Positions 1 through 8,755 are shown, numbered from the stretch's first letter. The stretch: DNA of 64,000 bases from Stenotrophomonas maltophilia (GCF_006974125.1 NZ_CP037858.1:3286001-3350000), one strand, 5' to 3'. The notes: generated by a model from the letters alone, not told the origin. Program-made: numbers and translations.

Positions 1-1
1 G

Positions 2-889
2 CTGACCCACGTGCTGGCGTCCACCGTGGAAGGCAAGCTGCCGCCGGGACGGGCGCGGGCGATTGCGGTCATCGTCCTGTCTGCGGTCATCATCAGCGCG
101 CTGGTGCTGGCTGGCATCGGCGTGGCCTCGTTCTTCCGCACCGAGACCGGTGGCCCGGATGCGCTGCTGGGCCATCTGATGGACATCCTCAACAGCTCGC
201 GGCACCAGGTGCCGGCGCTGCTGCAGCCGTACATTCCCGAGGACATGCCGGCGTTGCGCGCGGCACTGAACGACTGGGCCGCCGAGCACCAGCGACAGCT
301 CGGGGTGGCCGGGACCTCGGCGGTGCAGATCGGCGTGCGGGTGCTGATCGGCATGGTGCTGGGCGCGATGATCGCGCTGTATGACGAACTGCCGCTGCCG
401 AAGATGGGGCCGCTGGCGCAGGAGCTGATCGGGCGCACCAGCCGCCTGGCCACCGCGTTCCGCCAGGTGGTGTTCGCGCAGGTAAAGATCTCGCTGCTCA
501 ACACCGTGTTCACCGCCATCTTCCTGCTGGGCGTGCTGCCGCTGTTCGGGGTGCACCTGCCGCTGTCCAAGACGCTGGTGCTGATCACCTTCATCGCGGG
601 CCTGCTGCCGGTGGTGGGCAACATCATCTCCAACACCATCATCACCATCGTCGCGCTGTCGGTCTCGTTCTATGTGGCCGTGGCCGCACTGTTGTACCTG
701 ATCGTGATCCACAAACTGGAATACTTCCTCAACGCACGCATCGTCGGTGGCGAGATCCAGGCCCGTGCCTGGGAGCTGCTGCTGGCCATGCTGGTGATGG
801 AGGCGGCATTCGGTCTGCCCGGCCTGGTGGCAGCGCCGGTGTTCTATGCCTACGTGAAGCGCGAGCTGGCCGATCAGCGCTGGATCTGA
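2..889 (+). CDS. AI-2E family transporter (PerM-like permease), 5' truncated by window edge
   Basis: This is the C-terminal 295 residues of a polytopic inner-membrane protein. The frame is open to the first base of the window, so the true start lies upstream; the GTG at 11 is only an internal codon. Long hydrophobic helices alternate with a soluble stretch around residues 55-100. The family-typical block GLLPVVGNIISNTIITIVAL is followed by a helix ending in HKLEYFLNARIVGG, which is characteristic of the AI-2E/PerM (UPF0118) family. Family members are usually about 350 residues, so roughly 50-60 residues are missing. Members have been linked to export of the AI-2 signal or to Na+/H+ antiport; which applies here cannot be told from sequence. 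Confidence 0.85.
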   Translation: MTHVLASTVEGKLPPGRARAIAVIVLSAVIISALVLAGIGVASFFRTETGGPDALLGHLMDILNSSRHQVPALLQPYIPEDMPALRAALNDWAAEHQRQLGVAGTSAVQIGVRVLIGMVLGAMIALYDELPLPKMGPLAQELIGRTSRLATAFRQVVFAQVKISLLNTVFTAIFLLGVLPLFGVHLPLSKTLVLITFIAGLLPVVGNIISNTIITIVALSVSFYVAVAALLYLIVIHKLEYFLNARIVGGEIQARAWELLLAMLVMEAAFGLPGLVAAPVFYAYVKRELADQRWI

Positions 890-1051
890 CCCGGCATGAT
901 GTGACATTCCCGCTACGATGAGGCGGGCCTTCCCATCTTGGCGGCGCGTTCGCGGTCGCTGTGCCATACCTATCGCAACGGTTCGCATGGCGCTGGCTTG
1001 GCGCTGCCGGAACCGGTCGTTACAGTGAACCGCACGTCAGGGGAAATTTGC

Positions 1052-2794
1052 ATGGCCGGCAAGGCGTCGCCCATCGGGTTGCGGACCTGGGTCTGGATCC
1101 TGACCGGGCTGTTCGTGGTCTGCACCTTGCCCTTGATGGCCATCGCTCTGGTACAGGGCACGCTGCGCTACACCGGCGCCGAAGACAACCTTTCCAGCCT
1201 GCGCCAGCTGCGGCAGTCCTTCGAGCTGGCCAACCTGGTTTCGGCCGAGCGCGGCCCGGCCAACAGCCTGCTGGGGGCTGACCCGGCCGACGCCGTCGAA
1301 CAGGCACGGCTGGCCGCGCAGCTGGCGGCCGCGCGCAAGCGGGTCGACACCGCCGTGCTGAAGCTGGAGACCGCACTCAAGGACGACCCGGGCGTGGTGG
1401 ATGAGCATGGCCTGCTGGCCGACGCGCAACGTCGCCTGCAGTCGGCGCGCGCTGCGGTCGACCGGGTCGTGGCGCAGCCCCATGACGCACGCCGGGTGGA
1501 GGAGGTGGAGCGTGCGATCAGCGGCATGTTCGCCGTGGTTGATCGCCTGCACCTGCTGACTTCGGCACAGACCAACGTGCTGGTCAGCGCCGATCGAGAA
1601 GCGGCGATTCCGGCGATGCAGGGCCAGGTGCTGATCGATCTTCGCGAATATGGTGGCCGCCTGGCCTCGAACGTGATGGCGCCGGTGGCGATACCAGGGG
1701 CATGGCGTGAGGAGCAGGTACGCGCGGCGCTGCAGACCCAGGGCCGCCTGCTGGAGCTGTGGCGGTTGGCGGGCAGCCACGAGTCGGTGTTCCGCAGTGA
1801 CCCGGAATTGTCATGGCACTGGGACATGGCGCGACGGCAGTTCTTCGGTGAGTCGCTGCCGATGATCGAGCAACTGATCGAAGACGGTCGCCGCGGCCTG
1901 CCGCCGCCGTGGACCGCCGCGGAGTTCACCACGCGCTACGTGCCCACTCTGCAGTCGCTTGAGGCGCTGCGCGATGGCTACCTGAGCGTGTCCATCGCCC
2001 GCTTTGAACGCACCCGCAACCGCGAAGCGACGCGCCTGGTCGTGCTGGTGGCGACGGTGCTGGGTACGCTGCTGGTGCTGGGCGTGGCCCTGCGCATTGC
2101 CCATCGGCAGATCCTGCGGCCGCTGCTGCAGGCGCAGAAGCAGGTCATCCAGATCGCCTCGGAGGCACCGGGGCCGGAGCAGCATGTCACCCACCCGCTG
2201 GCCGAAATGCAGCGCCTGTTCGATGCGATCGAGGTCCTGCGCGAGAAGTCGCGCGAGCGCTCTGCGCTGACCAGCGAACTGCGCCAGCTGGCAGGTACCG
2301 ATGAATTGACCGGGCTGTTGAACCGGCGCGCGCTGGAAGAAAGGGTGCAGCAGCGGCATGCCGAAGGAGGCGCCGGCGCCGTGGTGATCCTGCTGGACGT
2401 GGACCGGTTCAAAGCGATCAACGACGGCCACGGTCACGATGCCGGTGACGAAGTGCTGGTGCAGGTGGCGCAGTTGCTGCAACGGCACCTGCGCCGCAGC
2501 GACAGCATCGCCCGCTATGGTGGTGAAGAGTTCCTGGTGCTGTTGGCCGACGGTGATCTGGCCGGCGGCCGCCAGCTGGCCGAGTCATTGCGATTGGCCC
2601 TGCAGCAGATGGACATCGCGCTGGCCGGCGGCACAGTGCTGCGGGTGACCGCCAGTTTCGGCGTGGCCGAGGGCGGCACCGACGCACTGGGCTGGCGCAC
2701 CCTGCTGCGTGCAGCCGATGCGGCCATGTACCGGGCCAAGGCGCAGGGGCGTGATCGGGTACGGGTGGCGGGGGGCGGTCGTGGCGCCCGCTGA
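1052..2794 (+). CDS. Membrane-bound diguanylate cyclase (GGDEF)
   Basis: The 580-residue protein is expected to make cyclic di-GMP from two GTP at the cytoplasmic face of the inner membrane. An N-terminal transmembrane helix (about residues 13-35) is followed by a long helical, probably periplasmic sensor region. A second helix (LVVLVATVLGTLLVLGVALR) and a HAMP-like linker lead to the GGDEF domain. The active-site loop reads GGEEF at residues 490-494, and an RRSD sits five residues before it, so the allosteric product-binding I-site (RxxD) looks intact. There is no EAL domain. The ATG at 1052 was chosen because AGGGGA lies about 8 bp upstream; an in-frame TTG at 938 has no such site. The stimulus is unknown. 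Confidence 0.92.
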   Translation: MAGKASPIGLRTWVWILTGLFVVCTLPLMAIALVQGTLRYTGAEDNLSSLRQLRQSFELANLVSAERGPANSLLGADPADAVEQARLAAQLAAARKRVDTAVLKLETALKDDPGVVDEHGLLADAQRRLQSARAAVDRVVAQPHDARRVEEVERAISGMFAVVDRLHLLTSAQTNVLVSADREAAIPAMQGQVLIDLREYGGRLASNVMAPVAIPGAWREEQVRAALQTQGRLLELWRLAGSHESVFRSDPELSWHWDMARRQFFGESLPMIEQLIEDGRRGLPPPWTAAEFTTRYVPTLQSLEALRDGYLSVSIARFERTRNREATRLVVLVATVLGTLLVLGVALRIAHRQILRPLLQAQKQVIQIASEAPGPEQHVTHPLAEMQRLFDAIEVLREKSRERSALTSELRQLAGTDELTGLLNRRALEERVQQRHAEGGAGAVVILLDVDRFKAINDGHGHDAGDEVLVQVAQLLQRHLRRSDSIARYGGEEFLVLLADGDLAGGRQLAESLRLALQQMDIALAGGTVLRVTASFGVAEGGTDALGWRTLLRAADAAMYRAKAQGRDRVRVAGGGRGAR

Positions 2795-2863
2795 TCGTGG
2801 CATTCATCGCCGGCGCACGCGGTCCTGCCTAGACTGGCCCTCCGATCGCTGCAGGAGCCGTCC

Positions 2864-3301
2864 ATGATCTTTCGCCCTGTTGTTGCCACGGCCCTGCTGG
2901 CCGGGTTGTTGGCCGGCTGTGCTTCGACCGCTTCCCAGACCAGCGCCGACGCGCCTCGCCATCCTTCCATCGCTGCCGACCTGAGCCCGGTACCGGCCTT
3001 CACCGGCGGTGGCACTGGCTGGAGCATCGAGATCGCCTCCACCGGCAAGGGCAACCACGACGCCAGCCTCAGTGCCGATGGACGCACCCACAAGGGCGTG
3101 CTGCGCTACCTCGGCCAGCCGGCAGATGCACCCGGTGCGCTGATCGTTCTCAATGGCGAGCTGGGCAAGCAGCCGGCCATCGTTGAGATCAAGCACGAGT
3201 CGTGCCGCAATTCCGAAGGCGTGGACACGCTGGCCAGCGTGCAGGTGACGATGGAAGGGCAGCCCCAGCGCCGTGGCTGCGGCCACCTGGCCGTGTACTG
3301 A
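2864..3301 (+). CDS. Small secreted lipoprotein of unknown function
   Basis: The 145-residue product starts with a short signal peptide ending in the lipobox LLAGC (Cys19), so it should be lipidated and placed in the envelope. An AGGAG site lies 7 bp before the ATG. The mature part has no recognised catalytic motif. It contains two more Cys residues (in HESCRNSEGV and QRRGCGHLAVY) that could form a disulfide. The gene ends 14 bp before the GTG of the next gene and may be co-transcribed with it. I do not recognise a family with confidence. Confidence 0.8.
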   Translation: MIFRPVVATALLAGLLAGCASTASQTSADAPRHPSIAADLSPVPAFTGGGTGWSIEIASTGKGNHDASLSADGRTHKGVLRYLGQPADAPGALIVLNGELGKQPAIVEIKHESCRNSEGVDTLASVQVTMEGQPQRRGCGHLAVY

Positions 3302-3315
3302 TCCTGTGCGCCGTC

Positions 3316-3819
3316 GTGCTTGAGATTCCAACCCTGCACACCGTGCGCCTGCGGCTGCGTGCACAGCAGCTGGATGACTTCGGCGTCTATGCCGCGTTCC
3401 TGGCCTCGCCGCGTGCGCGGGGCATGGGCGGGCCGTTCGGTGAGGTGGCGGCGTGGGGCCAGTTCTGCCACGACCTGGCCAGCTGGCACCTGTTCGGCCA
3501 CGGCGCGCTGATGATCGAACGCATCGATACCGGTGCCTGCATCGGTCAGGTCGGGATCAACCACGGCCCGCTGTTCCCGGAAAAAGAGCTGGGCTGGTTG
3601 CTGTACGACGGCCATGAAGGGCAGGGCTTCGCGACTGAAGCCGCCGGTGCGCTGCGTGATTGGGCCTTCGTGGTGCCGCAGCTGCCGACCCTGGTCAGCT
3701 ACATGGCGCCGGACAACCTGGCATCGCAGGCCGTCGCACGGCGTCTGGGCGGCGTGCTGGATGAAAAGGCCGCGCGCAGCGACGCGGATGATCTGGTGTA
3801 CCGCTACAGCGCAGGGTAG
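3316..3819 (+). CDS. GNAT family N-acetyltransferase (RimJ/RimL-like)
   Basis: The 167-residue protein has the layout of ribosomal-protein-type GNAT enzymes: an N-terminal TVRLRLRAQQLDDF strand/helix, a central GACIGQVGI strand, ELGWLLYDGHEGQGFATEAAGAL as the acetyl-CoA loop (motif A) and the NLASQAVARRLGG helix. It should transfer acetyl from acetyl-CoA to an amine; the substrate is unknown. The GTG at 3316 is the first plausible start after the preceding stop; no ATG fits. The stop codon TAG (3817-3819) is the last three bases of the GTAG that opens a SMAG repeat, so the element directly forms the end of the gene. Confidence 0.85.
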   Translation: MLEIPTLHTVRLRLRAQQLDDFGVYAAFLASPRARGMGGPFGEVAAWGQFCHDLASWHLFGHGALMIERIDTGACIGQVGINHGPLFPEKELGWLLYDGHEGQGFATEAAGALRDWAFVVPQLPTLVSYMAPDNLASQAVARRLGGVLDEKAARSDADDLVYRYSAG

Positions 3820-3838
3820 TGCCGGCCGCTGGCCGGCA
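3816..3838. repeat. SMAG (GTAG-type REP) element overlapping a stop codon
   Basis: GTAG is followed by the stem TGCCGGCC-GCT-GGCCGGCA. The element fills the entire gap between two convergent genes: its GTAG supplies the TAG stop of the plus-strand GNAT gene, and the minus-strand gene's stop codon begins at the next base (3839). Confidence 0.93.
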
Positions 3839-5233
3839 TCACCAGTGCACCGGGCGCGCGGCCCACGCATCAAGATCAGCCAGTTCCGGCGCCAGTGCAT
3901 GCTCCACCGCCCGCCGCAGCAGTGCCGGCGCGACATAGTGCCGGTGCGCAGCATCGATCAGTGCCATGTACATGCTTCCGAACGCATTGAGGGTCTGCAC
4001 GTGTGAGCCAAGGCTGATCTCGATGCATCCATCGGCACGCCGCTGCACACGCACGCTGCTGCGGAAGCGCAGGTGCCGATCGTCGGCGCCGAGCAGGACT
4101 TCGGCGCAGTTGTCTTGCGTGTCGATGTGCGAATCCAGCACCGGGAATCGACCGGCGAACAACCGGCTGCGATCGGTCGACAGTAGTGACGACACCGGGC
4201 ATCCCAGCGGCGACGTACGCAGCCGCAGCGGTGCCACCAGGCGGTTGCGCAGGGCCATCAGATGGCCGACGCCGCTGGGTGGATTGCGCAGGAAGCCCTC
4301 CAGTACATCGGCCAGCAGCGCCGACGCGGAACGGTAGGCCACCTGCGAGGGTTCCAGGCACAGGGTGGTCAGGTCCTGATAGTGGCTGTGCGGCAGTGCC
4401 GTGGGCAGCAGGCCATCGCTGGCAGCAGCCCGTGCATGGACGGGATAGGCCGGTGTGGCGCGTGCGACGAACCCGCGCAGCGGCCGCAGTGGGATCCGAC
4501 GCAGCGGACCGAGCAGGGCACGGGTACGCGCGCACAGCTGAGCACTCAGGCTGGGCGGCGCCGCCTGCAGCGACAGTTGCAGCAGCGGTGCCGCTGCAAG
4601 TGTGGTGCCCGAAGGCCAGTGCGATTCCGGCAGCACCTCGGTCAGGCTGGGGATATCGGCGGCATTGCGCTCCACCTGCGCACGGGCCTGTTCGCTCATT
4701 TGGCCTGCCAGTTCATCGCTGTGGCAGGACAACGCGAACAACGCCGGGTGTGCACGATGGTTCGATGCGAACTGATGCCAGGTGCCTCCACCGAAGCGCA
4801 CCGTGAACAGGCAGTCAGGTGGAATGCGGACACGCCGAAGCGTGCGCGCGAAGGCACCGGGATCTGCTGCCAGCTGCGTGTCGGAGACGGTGGCGAAACG
4901 CAGCTCGGCACCGGCGCTGCCGGCAATGGCGGTGAACATGCGCGGGCCTGCATGGCGATGAAACGGGTGGCCACCGGCACCGACGGTGAAGCTGTACAGC
5001 GAGGAGGCGTCTCCCTGCTGCAGGTGCATGCCGCCCAGTCGCGCCGAAGGCTCGTCCAGCGCATCGATGAAGGCCGGGTGGTGGCGCTGGCGCTGGCTGG
5101 CGTCGGTCACCAGCGCATCACCGGCGCCGATGCCGAGCTGCGCGATCAGGGTGACTTCGGTCGGACTGCCGCCGTCCTGTGCCGGAAGCTGCACTGCTGG
5201 AAACGAACGGCGATCGCGGGTCGAACCAGGCAT
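3839..5233 (-). CDS. Cupin-like / DUF2867 two-domain protein
   Basis: The 464-residue, apparently cytoplasmic protein has two parts. The N-terminal third contains GGMHLQQGDASSLYSFTV, HPFHRHAGPRMFTAIAG and GGGTWHQFAS, a His-bearing beta-barrel pattern like a cupin with the HxH of a metal site. The C-terminal part holds DSHIDTQDNCAEVLLGADDR followed by HLRF and VRVQRR, matching DUF2867 (SRPBCC-like fold). ATG 5233 is preferred over ATG 5239 because AAGGAG is 7 bp from the former but only 1 bp from the latter. The gene lies 17-23 bp downstream of an ArsR-type regulator on the same strand, which suggests co-transcription. Ligand and function are unknown; domain assignments are by eye. Confidence 0.7.
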   Translation of the reverse strand: MPGSTRDRRSFPAVQLPAQDGGSPTEVTLIAQLGIGAGDALVTDASQRQRHHPAFIDALDEPSARLGGMHLQQGDASSLYSFTVGAGGHPFHRHAGPRMFTAIAGSAGAELRFATVSDTQLAADPGAFARTLRRVRIPPDCLFTVRFGGGTWHQFASNHRAHPALFALSCHSDELAGQMSEQARAQVERNAADIPSLTEVLPESHWPSGTTLAAAPLLQLSLQAAPPSLSAQLCARTRALLGPLRRIPLRPLRGFVARATPAYPVHARAAASDGLLPTALPHSHYQDLTTLCLEPSQVAYRSASALLADVLEGFLRNPPSGVGHLMALRNRLVAPLRLRTSPLGCPVSSLLSTDRSRLFAGRFPVLDSHIDTQDNCAEVLLGADDRHLRFRSSVRVQRRADGCIEISLGSHVQTLNAFGSMYMALIDAAHRHYVAPALLRRAVEHALAPELADLDAWAARPVHW

Positions 5234-5256
5234 CGTCATGCTCCTTGGCGGGCGGA

Positions 5257-5568
5257 TCAGCGGGCGGGGGACTTGCGGCGCGCGCGTGCTTCGCGCTTGA
5301 GCGGACCGCCGACCGGACAGACTTCGGCCGCCCACGAGAACAACGTGTTGGCCAAACGGTCGGGCACCTGCCGGAAGTACACGAACTGGCCGCGCTTCTC
5401 GCGTTCGATCAGGCCGGCTTCCTCGAGGATGCGCAGATGGCTGGACAGCGCCGGCTTGCTGAAGTCGAAGCGTTCGGCCAGTTCGCCCGCGCTGAGCTCG
5501 CCGGCGCTGAGATAGGCCAGGATCTGCCGGCGGGCGGTGGAGGCGAGGGCTTCGAAAATACGGTCCAT
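5257..5568 (-). CDS. ArsR/SmtB-family winged-helix regulator (SdpR-like)
   Basis: The 103-residue protein is almost entirely a winged helix: MDRIFEALASTARRQILAYL opens the domain, the recognition helix is FSKPALSSHLRILEEAGLI and the wing is EREKRGQFVYFRQ. It lacks the ELCVCDL cysteine metal-binding motif of classical ArsR; the single Cys (EVCPVGG) lies near the C-terminus. It therefore resembles the SdpR/PigS-type members that sense something other than metals. It is the first gene of a two-gene unit with the cupin/DUF2867 gene and probably represses that unit from repeats just upstream of its ATG. Confidence 0.88.
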   Translation of the reverse strand: MDRIFEALASTARRQILAYLSAGELSAGELAERFDFSKPALSSHLRILEEAGLIEREKRGQFVYFRQVPDRLANTLFSWAAEVCPVGGPLKREARARRKSPAR

Positions 5569-5575
5569 GGCGAGC

Positions 5576-5600
5576 TAATTAACTAATTCGTTAACTGATA
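5576..5600 (-). promoter_or_regulatory. Candidate operator of the ArsR-type regulator
   Basis: The AT-rich block immediately upstream of the regulator's ATG is unlike the surrounding GC-rich DNA. On the minus strand it contains AGTTAAC and AGTTAAT, whose starts are 12 bp apart, and also the palindrome GTTAAC. This is a plausible site for autoregulation by a dimeric winged-helix protein, and it may overlap the -10 region. Confidence 0.45.
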
Positions 5601-5697
5601 CTCCTCCCGCCGGTGGCGGCTGTCAAGCCATGACCCGTTGCGCGGCACGCCTGGGCTTTGCCATCCTCCCTGCTGTTTTCCGTAGCGTGGAATCCCG

Positions 5698-6279
5698 ATG
5701 CGTCCTGCGTTCTGGCTGGCTTTGGCCCTGCTGCCCACCGTGGCGGTGGCGCAACCCGCGCGTACTCCCAAGACCAAAGCTCCGGCGCAGGATCCCTTCA
5801 GCGAGCTGTTCGATACCGCCTGCATGCAGCACATCGGGGCCCCGGCGCGGTTGCAGTCACTGATGGAATCCAATGGGCTGTCGCCGCTGCAGCCCGCCGA
5901 AGCCGCGACGCTGTTGCAGGGGCAACCGGGCGTGGCCTGGATGGTGCCTCTGGCCAGTGGTCGCTATGCGGTGAGCTGGGCTGACGATGGCACGTGCACG
6001 GTCTACGCCGAAAAGGCCGACGCGGCGGTCGTGCAGAAGGGATTCGCCCGGTTGGTGCAGGCCGCACCGATGCCGTTGCAGGTGCGCTCGCTGCCGGGAC
6101 GTGGGCCGCTGTCGGCCGATCAGGTGGCGATCCAGTACGGCTGGGCCACGCCGGGGCAGGGCAAGCTGCAGGTGCGCTTCCGCCTGGTCACGCGGCAGGC
6201 CGCCGATGCGGGCGTGCAGGCGATGGCCTCTGCGGCGCCGGGGGAGGCGATGCTGGAGCAGGGCGCGTCCGGGCCCTGA
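5698..6279 (+). CDS. Secreted hypothetical protein
   Basis: The 193-residue product has a clear signal peptide (MRPAFWLALALLPTVAVAQP, cleavage after AVA or AQP). The mature part includes two Cys (DTACMQHIG and DDGTCTVYAEK) that could pair. It resembles small periplasmic proteins of the NMCC_0638 type in layout, but I am not certain of the family. No catalytic motif is visible. It stands alone between the divergent ArsR unit and the DUF2975 gene. Confidence 0.75.
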   Translation: MRPAFWLALALLPTVAVAQPARTPKTKAPAQDPFSELFDTACMQHIGAPARLQSLMESNGLSPLQPAEAATLLQGQPGVAWMVPLASGRYAVSWADDGTCTVYAEKADAAVVQKGFARLVQAAPMPLQVRSLPGRGPLSADQVAIQYGWATPGQGKLQVRFRLVTRQAADAGVQAMASAAPGEAMLEQGASGP

Positions 6280-6320
6280 CAGGAGCCGCGCCTGCGGTTC
6301 AGGCTTTCACGTGGGATGTG

Positions 6321-6340
6321 ATATATCGTTTATCGATAAA
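6321..6340. promoter_or_regulatory. Candidate operator upstream of the DUF2975-XRE pair
   Basis: The perfect 12 bp palindrome TTTATCGATAAA (6329-6340) is preceded by ATATATCG, which repeats the TATCG half. It lies in an AT-rich island 43 bp before the DUF2975 start. A small XRE regulator encoded downstream in the same unit is the natural candidate to bind here. Confidence 0.5.
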
Positions 6341-6382
6341 TTCACCCCGGGGCGGCGAGGCCACCCCAACACCGGAGGCCGC

Positions 6383-6931
6383 TTGACCGCTCGTCCCGCC
6401 CGCGCAAGACCCGCGCGAGGCCTGTTCACCCTGGCCCAGGCCGCCGTACAGGCCGTCCGGGCGATGTGCTGGCTGGGCATCCTGGCCGCACTGCTGGCGG
6501 TGCCGCTGGTCGCCCACGACCGTCGCTGGCTGCTCGACAGCGTGCACGACGCTGCGGCCGCCGCCGCGCACGGCAATGATCTGTTCCTGCACTTCTGCCT
6601 GGGCCTGGGTGCGATCATCGCGCTGCTGGTGCTGTGCCTGCTGTTCCTGCGCCATCTGCTGAGGCTGCTGAAGTCGGCGGCGCGCGAGCGTCCGTTCACC
6701 CATGCCAATGCACAGCGCCTGCAGCGCATGGCCTGGCTGATGCTGGCGATGGAGCTGCTGTCGATCCTGATCGGTGCCTATGCGGCCTGGATGGGCCCGG
6801 ATTTCACCTGGATGGAGGTCGGCGGTGGCATGTCGATCACTGGCCTGGTCGCCGTGCTGATGCTGTTCGTGCTGGCGCGCGTTTTCGCCGTGGGCGCAGC
6901 GATGCGCGACGACCTCGACGGTGTCATCTGA
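6383..6931 (+). CDS. DUF2975 family membrane protein
   Basis: The 182-residue inner-membrane protein has four predicted transmembrane helices (around MCWLGILAALLAVPLV, CLGLGAIIALLVLCLLFL, MAWLMLAMELLSILIGAY and ITGLVAVLMLFVLARVFAV). The segment SAARERPFTHANAQRLQRMAW is the signature stretch of DUF2975 (YoaS-like) proteins. The start is taken as TTG 6383 because GGAGG lies 7 bp upstream; this unusual start probably lowers expression. The stop overlaps the ATG of the XRE gene by one base (TGATG), so the two are translationally coupled. The role of the family is unknown; it is almost always paired with such a regulator. Confidence 0.85.
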   Translation: MTARPARARPARGLFTLAQAAVQAVRAMCWLGILAALLAVPLVAHDRRWLLDSVHDAAAAAAHGNDLFLHFCLGLGAIIALLVLCLLFLRHLLRLLKSAARERPFTHANAQRLQRMAWLMLAMELLSILIGAYAAWMGPDFTWMEVGGGMSITGLVAVLMLFVLARVFAVGAAMRDDLDGVI

Positions 6932-7155
6932 TGGCGGTCGTCATCACCCTGGACCGCATCCTGCAGGAACGGGGCATGACCCTGTCAGAGCTGGCCGGGC
7001 GTATCGATATCACCCTGGCCAACCTGTCGATCCTGAAGACCGGCAAGGCGCGCGCCATCCGCTTTTCCACGCTGGATGCGATCTGCCGCGAGTTGCAGTG
7101 CACGCCTGGCGACCTGCTCGGGCATGACCCGGCGCAGGCGCAGGACGCCGACTGA
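6931..7155 (+). CDS. Small XRE/Cro-CI family regulator (YozG-like)
   Basis: The 74-residue protein is essentially one helix-turn-helix domain: MTLSELAGRIDITLANLSILKTGKARAIRFSTLDAICRELQCTPGDLL. The recognition helix region is ITLANLSILKTGKARAI, as in the short regulators encoded next to DUF2975 membrane proteins. Its start overlaps the stop of the DUF2975 gene by one base. It most likely autoregulates the pair through the TTTATCGATAAA palindrome upstream. Confidence 0.88.
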   Translation: MAVVITLDRILQERGMTLSELAGRIDITLANLSILKTGKARAIRFSTLDAICRELQCTPGDLLGHDPAQAQDAD

Positions 7156-7198
7156 GTGGTTCTCCTTTTCCCTTACCTACTGACGAAACGGACCTGAA

Positions 7199-8740
7199 AT
7201 GGAATGGTTGGCTGACCCCTCGATATGGATGGGCCTTGCAACCCTGGTCGTGCTGGAGATCGTTCTCGGCATCGACAACCTGGTGTTCATCGCAATCCTT
7301 GCCGACAAGCTACCGCCGCACCAGCGCGACCGCGCGCGGGTGATCGGCCTGGCGCTGGCCCTGCTGATGCGGCTGGTGCTGCTGGCCGCGCTGGCCTGGA
7401 TCATGAAACTGACCGAGCCGCTGCTCACGCTGTTCGACCACAGCTTCTCCGGACGTGACCTGATCCTGCTGGGCGGTGGCCTGTTCCTGCTGTTCAAGGG
7501 CACCATGGAGCTGCATGAGCGGCTGGAAGGCCGCCAGCACGAGGACAACGGCAAGAAGGTCTATGCCAGCTTCGCAATGGTGGTGGCGCAGATCGTGGTG
7601 CTCGATGCGGTGTTCTCGCTGGACTCGGTGATCACCGCGGTCGGCATGGTCGACAACCTGGGCGTGATGTATGCCGCCGTGACCATCGCGATGGTGCTGA
7701 TGCTGGTGGCGAGCAAGCCGTTGACCCGCTTCGTCAACAAGCATCCTACGGTGGTGGTGCTGTGCCTGGGCTTCCTGCTGATGATCGGTTTCAGCCTAGT
7801 GGCCGAGGGCCTGGGCTACAAGATTCCGAAGGGCTACCTGTACGCGGCGATCGCCTTCTCGATCCTGGTCGAAGCGTTCAACCAGTGGGTACGCTTCAAC
7901 CGCGAGCGCAACGAGCGCCGCCAGCCGTTCCGCCAGCGCACTGCGGATGCGGTGCTGCGCATGCTCGGCGCGCGTCCGGCCAATGGCCACGATGACGAAG
8001 GCGCGGACGAACCTGTGGATGCCGGGGAACGCCTGCAGCCGGCCGAGCACGAGATGATCCGCAGCGTGCTGGGCCTGGCCGATCGCCCGGTGTCGAGCGT
8101 GATGACCGTGCGCGCCGACGTACAGTGGATCGACCTTGCGCGTGGACAGGACGATGTGGTGGCACGCCTGGTGGCATCACCGCACACCCGCCTGCTGGTC
8201 GGCGATGGTGATCTGGACAGCCTGTGCGGCGTGGTGCAGAGCCGCGATCTGCTGGCCGACCTGCTGCAGGGCAAGCCGCTGCAGCTGGAAGGCAACCTGC
8301 GCGAGCCGCAGTACGTGCTGTCCAGCGCCAGTGCGCTGCAGGCGCTGGAGCTGATCCGCCAGCATCCGGTGCCGTTGGCGGTGGCGGTGGACGAGTACGG
8401 CAGCGTGGAAGGCCTGGTGACGGCCAACGATCTGCTGGCGGCGATTGCCGGTGATCTGGTCGACACCCAGGACGAACGCTATGGTGTGATCGCGCAGGGG
8501 GAAGGCCAATGGGAGGCCGATGGTGCGTTGACCCTGGACGATCTGCAGCGCCTGGCCGGCGTGTCGCTGCCGCGCAGTGCCGACTACATGACCATCTCCG
8601 GACTGGTGCTGGAGCAGTTGGGTCGCCTGCCGGACATCGGTGATGCGGTGGACGTGGCCGGTGTGCGCATCACAGTGCTGGCGATGGAGAAGCGCCGCAT
8701 TGCCCGCCTGCGGGTGGAGCGCCTCGACGAAATGGCCTGA
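7199..8740 (+). CDS. TerC family membrane protein with CBS pair and CorC/HlyC C-terminal domain
   Basis: The 513-residue protein combines an N-terminal TerC-type integral membrane domain with cytoplasmic CBS and CorC_HlyC domains. In the membrane domain, [21 protein letters not shown] and [15 protein letters not shown] carry the conserved acidic residues inside helices. A CBS pair follows (about residues 300-425: [13 protein letters not shown] and [20 protein letters not shown]). The end of the protein is the CorC_HlyC transporter-associated domain. This is the YoaE/YegH-like architecture. TerC proteins are linked to metal export, for example manganese; the CBS pair may sense adenine nucleotides. 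It is probably a single-gene unit, since a hairpin follows. Confidence 0.9.
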   Translation: MEWLADPSIWMGLATLVVLEIVLGIDNLVFIAILADKLPPHQRDRARVIGLALALLMRLVLLAALAWIMKLTEPLLTLFDHSFSGRDLILLGGGLFLLFKGTMELHERLEGRQHEDNGKKVYASFAMVVAQIVVLDAVFSLDSVITAVGMVDNLGVMYAAVTIAMVLMLVASKPLTRFVNKHPTVVVLCLGFLLMIGFSLVAEGLGYKIPKGYLYAAIAFSILVEAFNQWVRFNRERNERRQPFRQRTADAVLRMLGARPANGHDDEGADEPVDAGERLQPAEHEMIRSVLGLADRPVSSVMTVRADVQWIDLARGQDDVVARLVASPHTRLLVGDGDLDSLCGVVQSRDLLADLLQGKPLQLEGNLREPQYVLSSASALQALELIRQHPVPLAVAVDEYGSVEGLVTANDLLAAIAGDLVDTQDERYGVIAQGEGQWEADGALTLDDLQRLAGVSLPRSADYMTISGLVLEQLGRLPDIGDAVDVAGVRITVLAMEKRRIARLRVERLDEMA

Positions 8741-8755
8741 CCCACCTGTTGTTGC

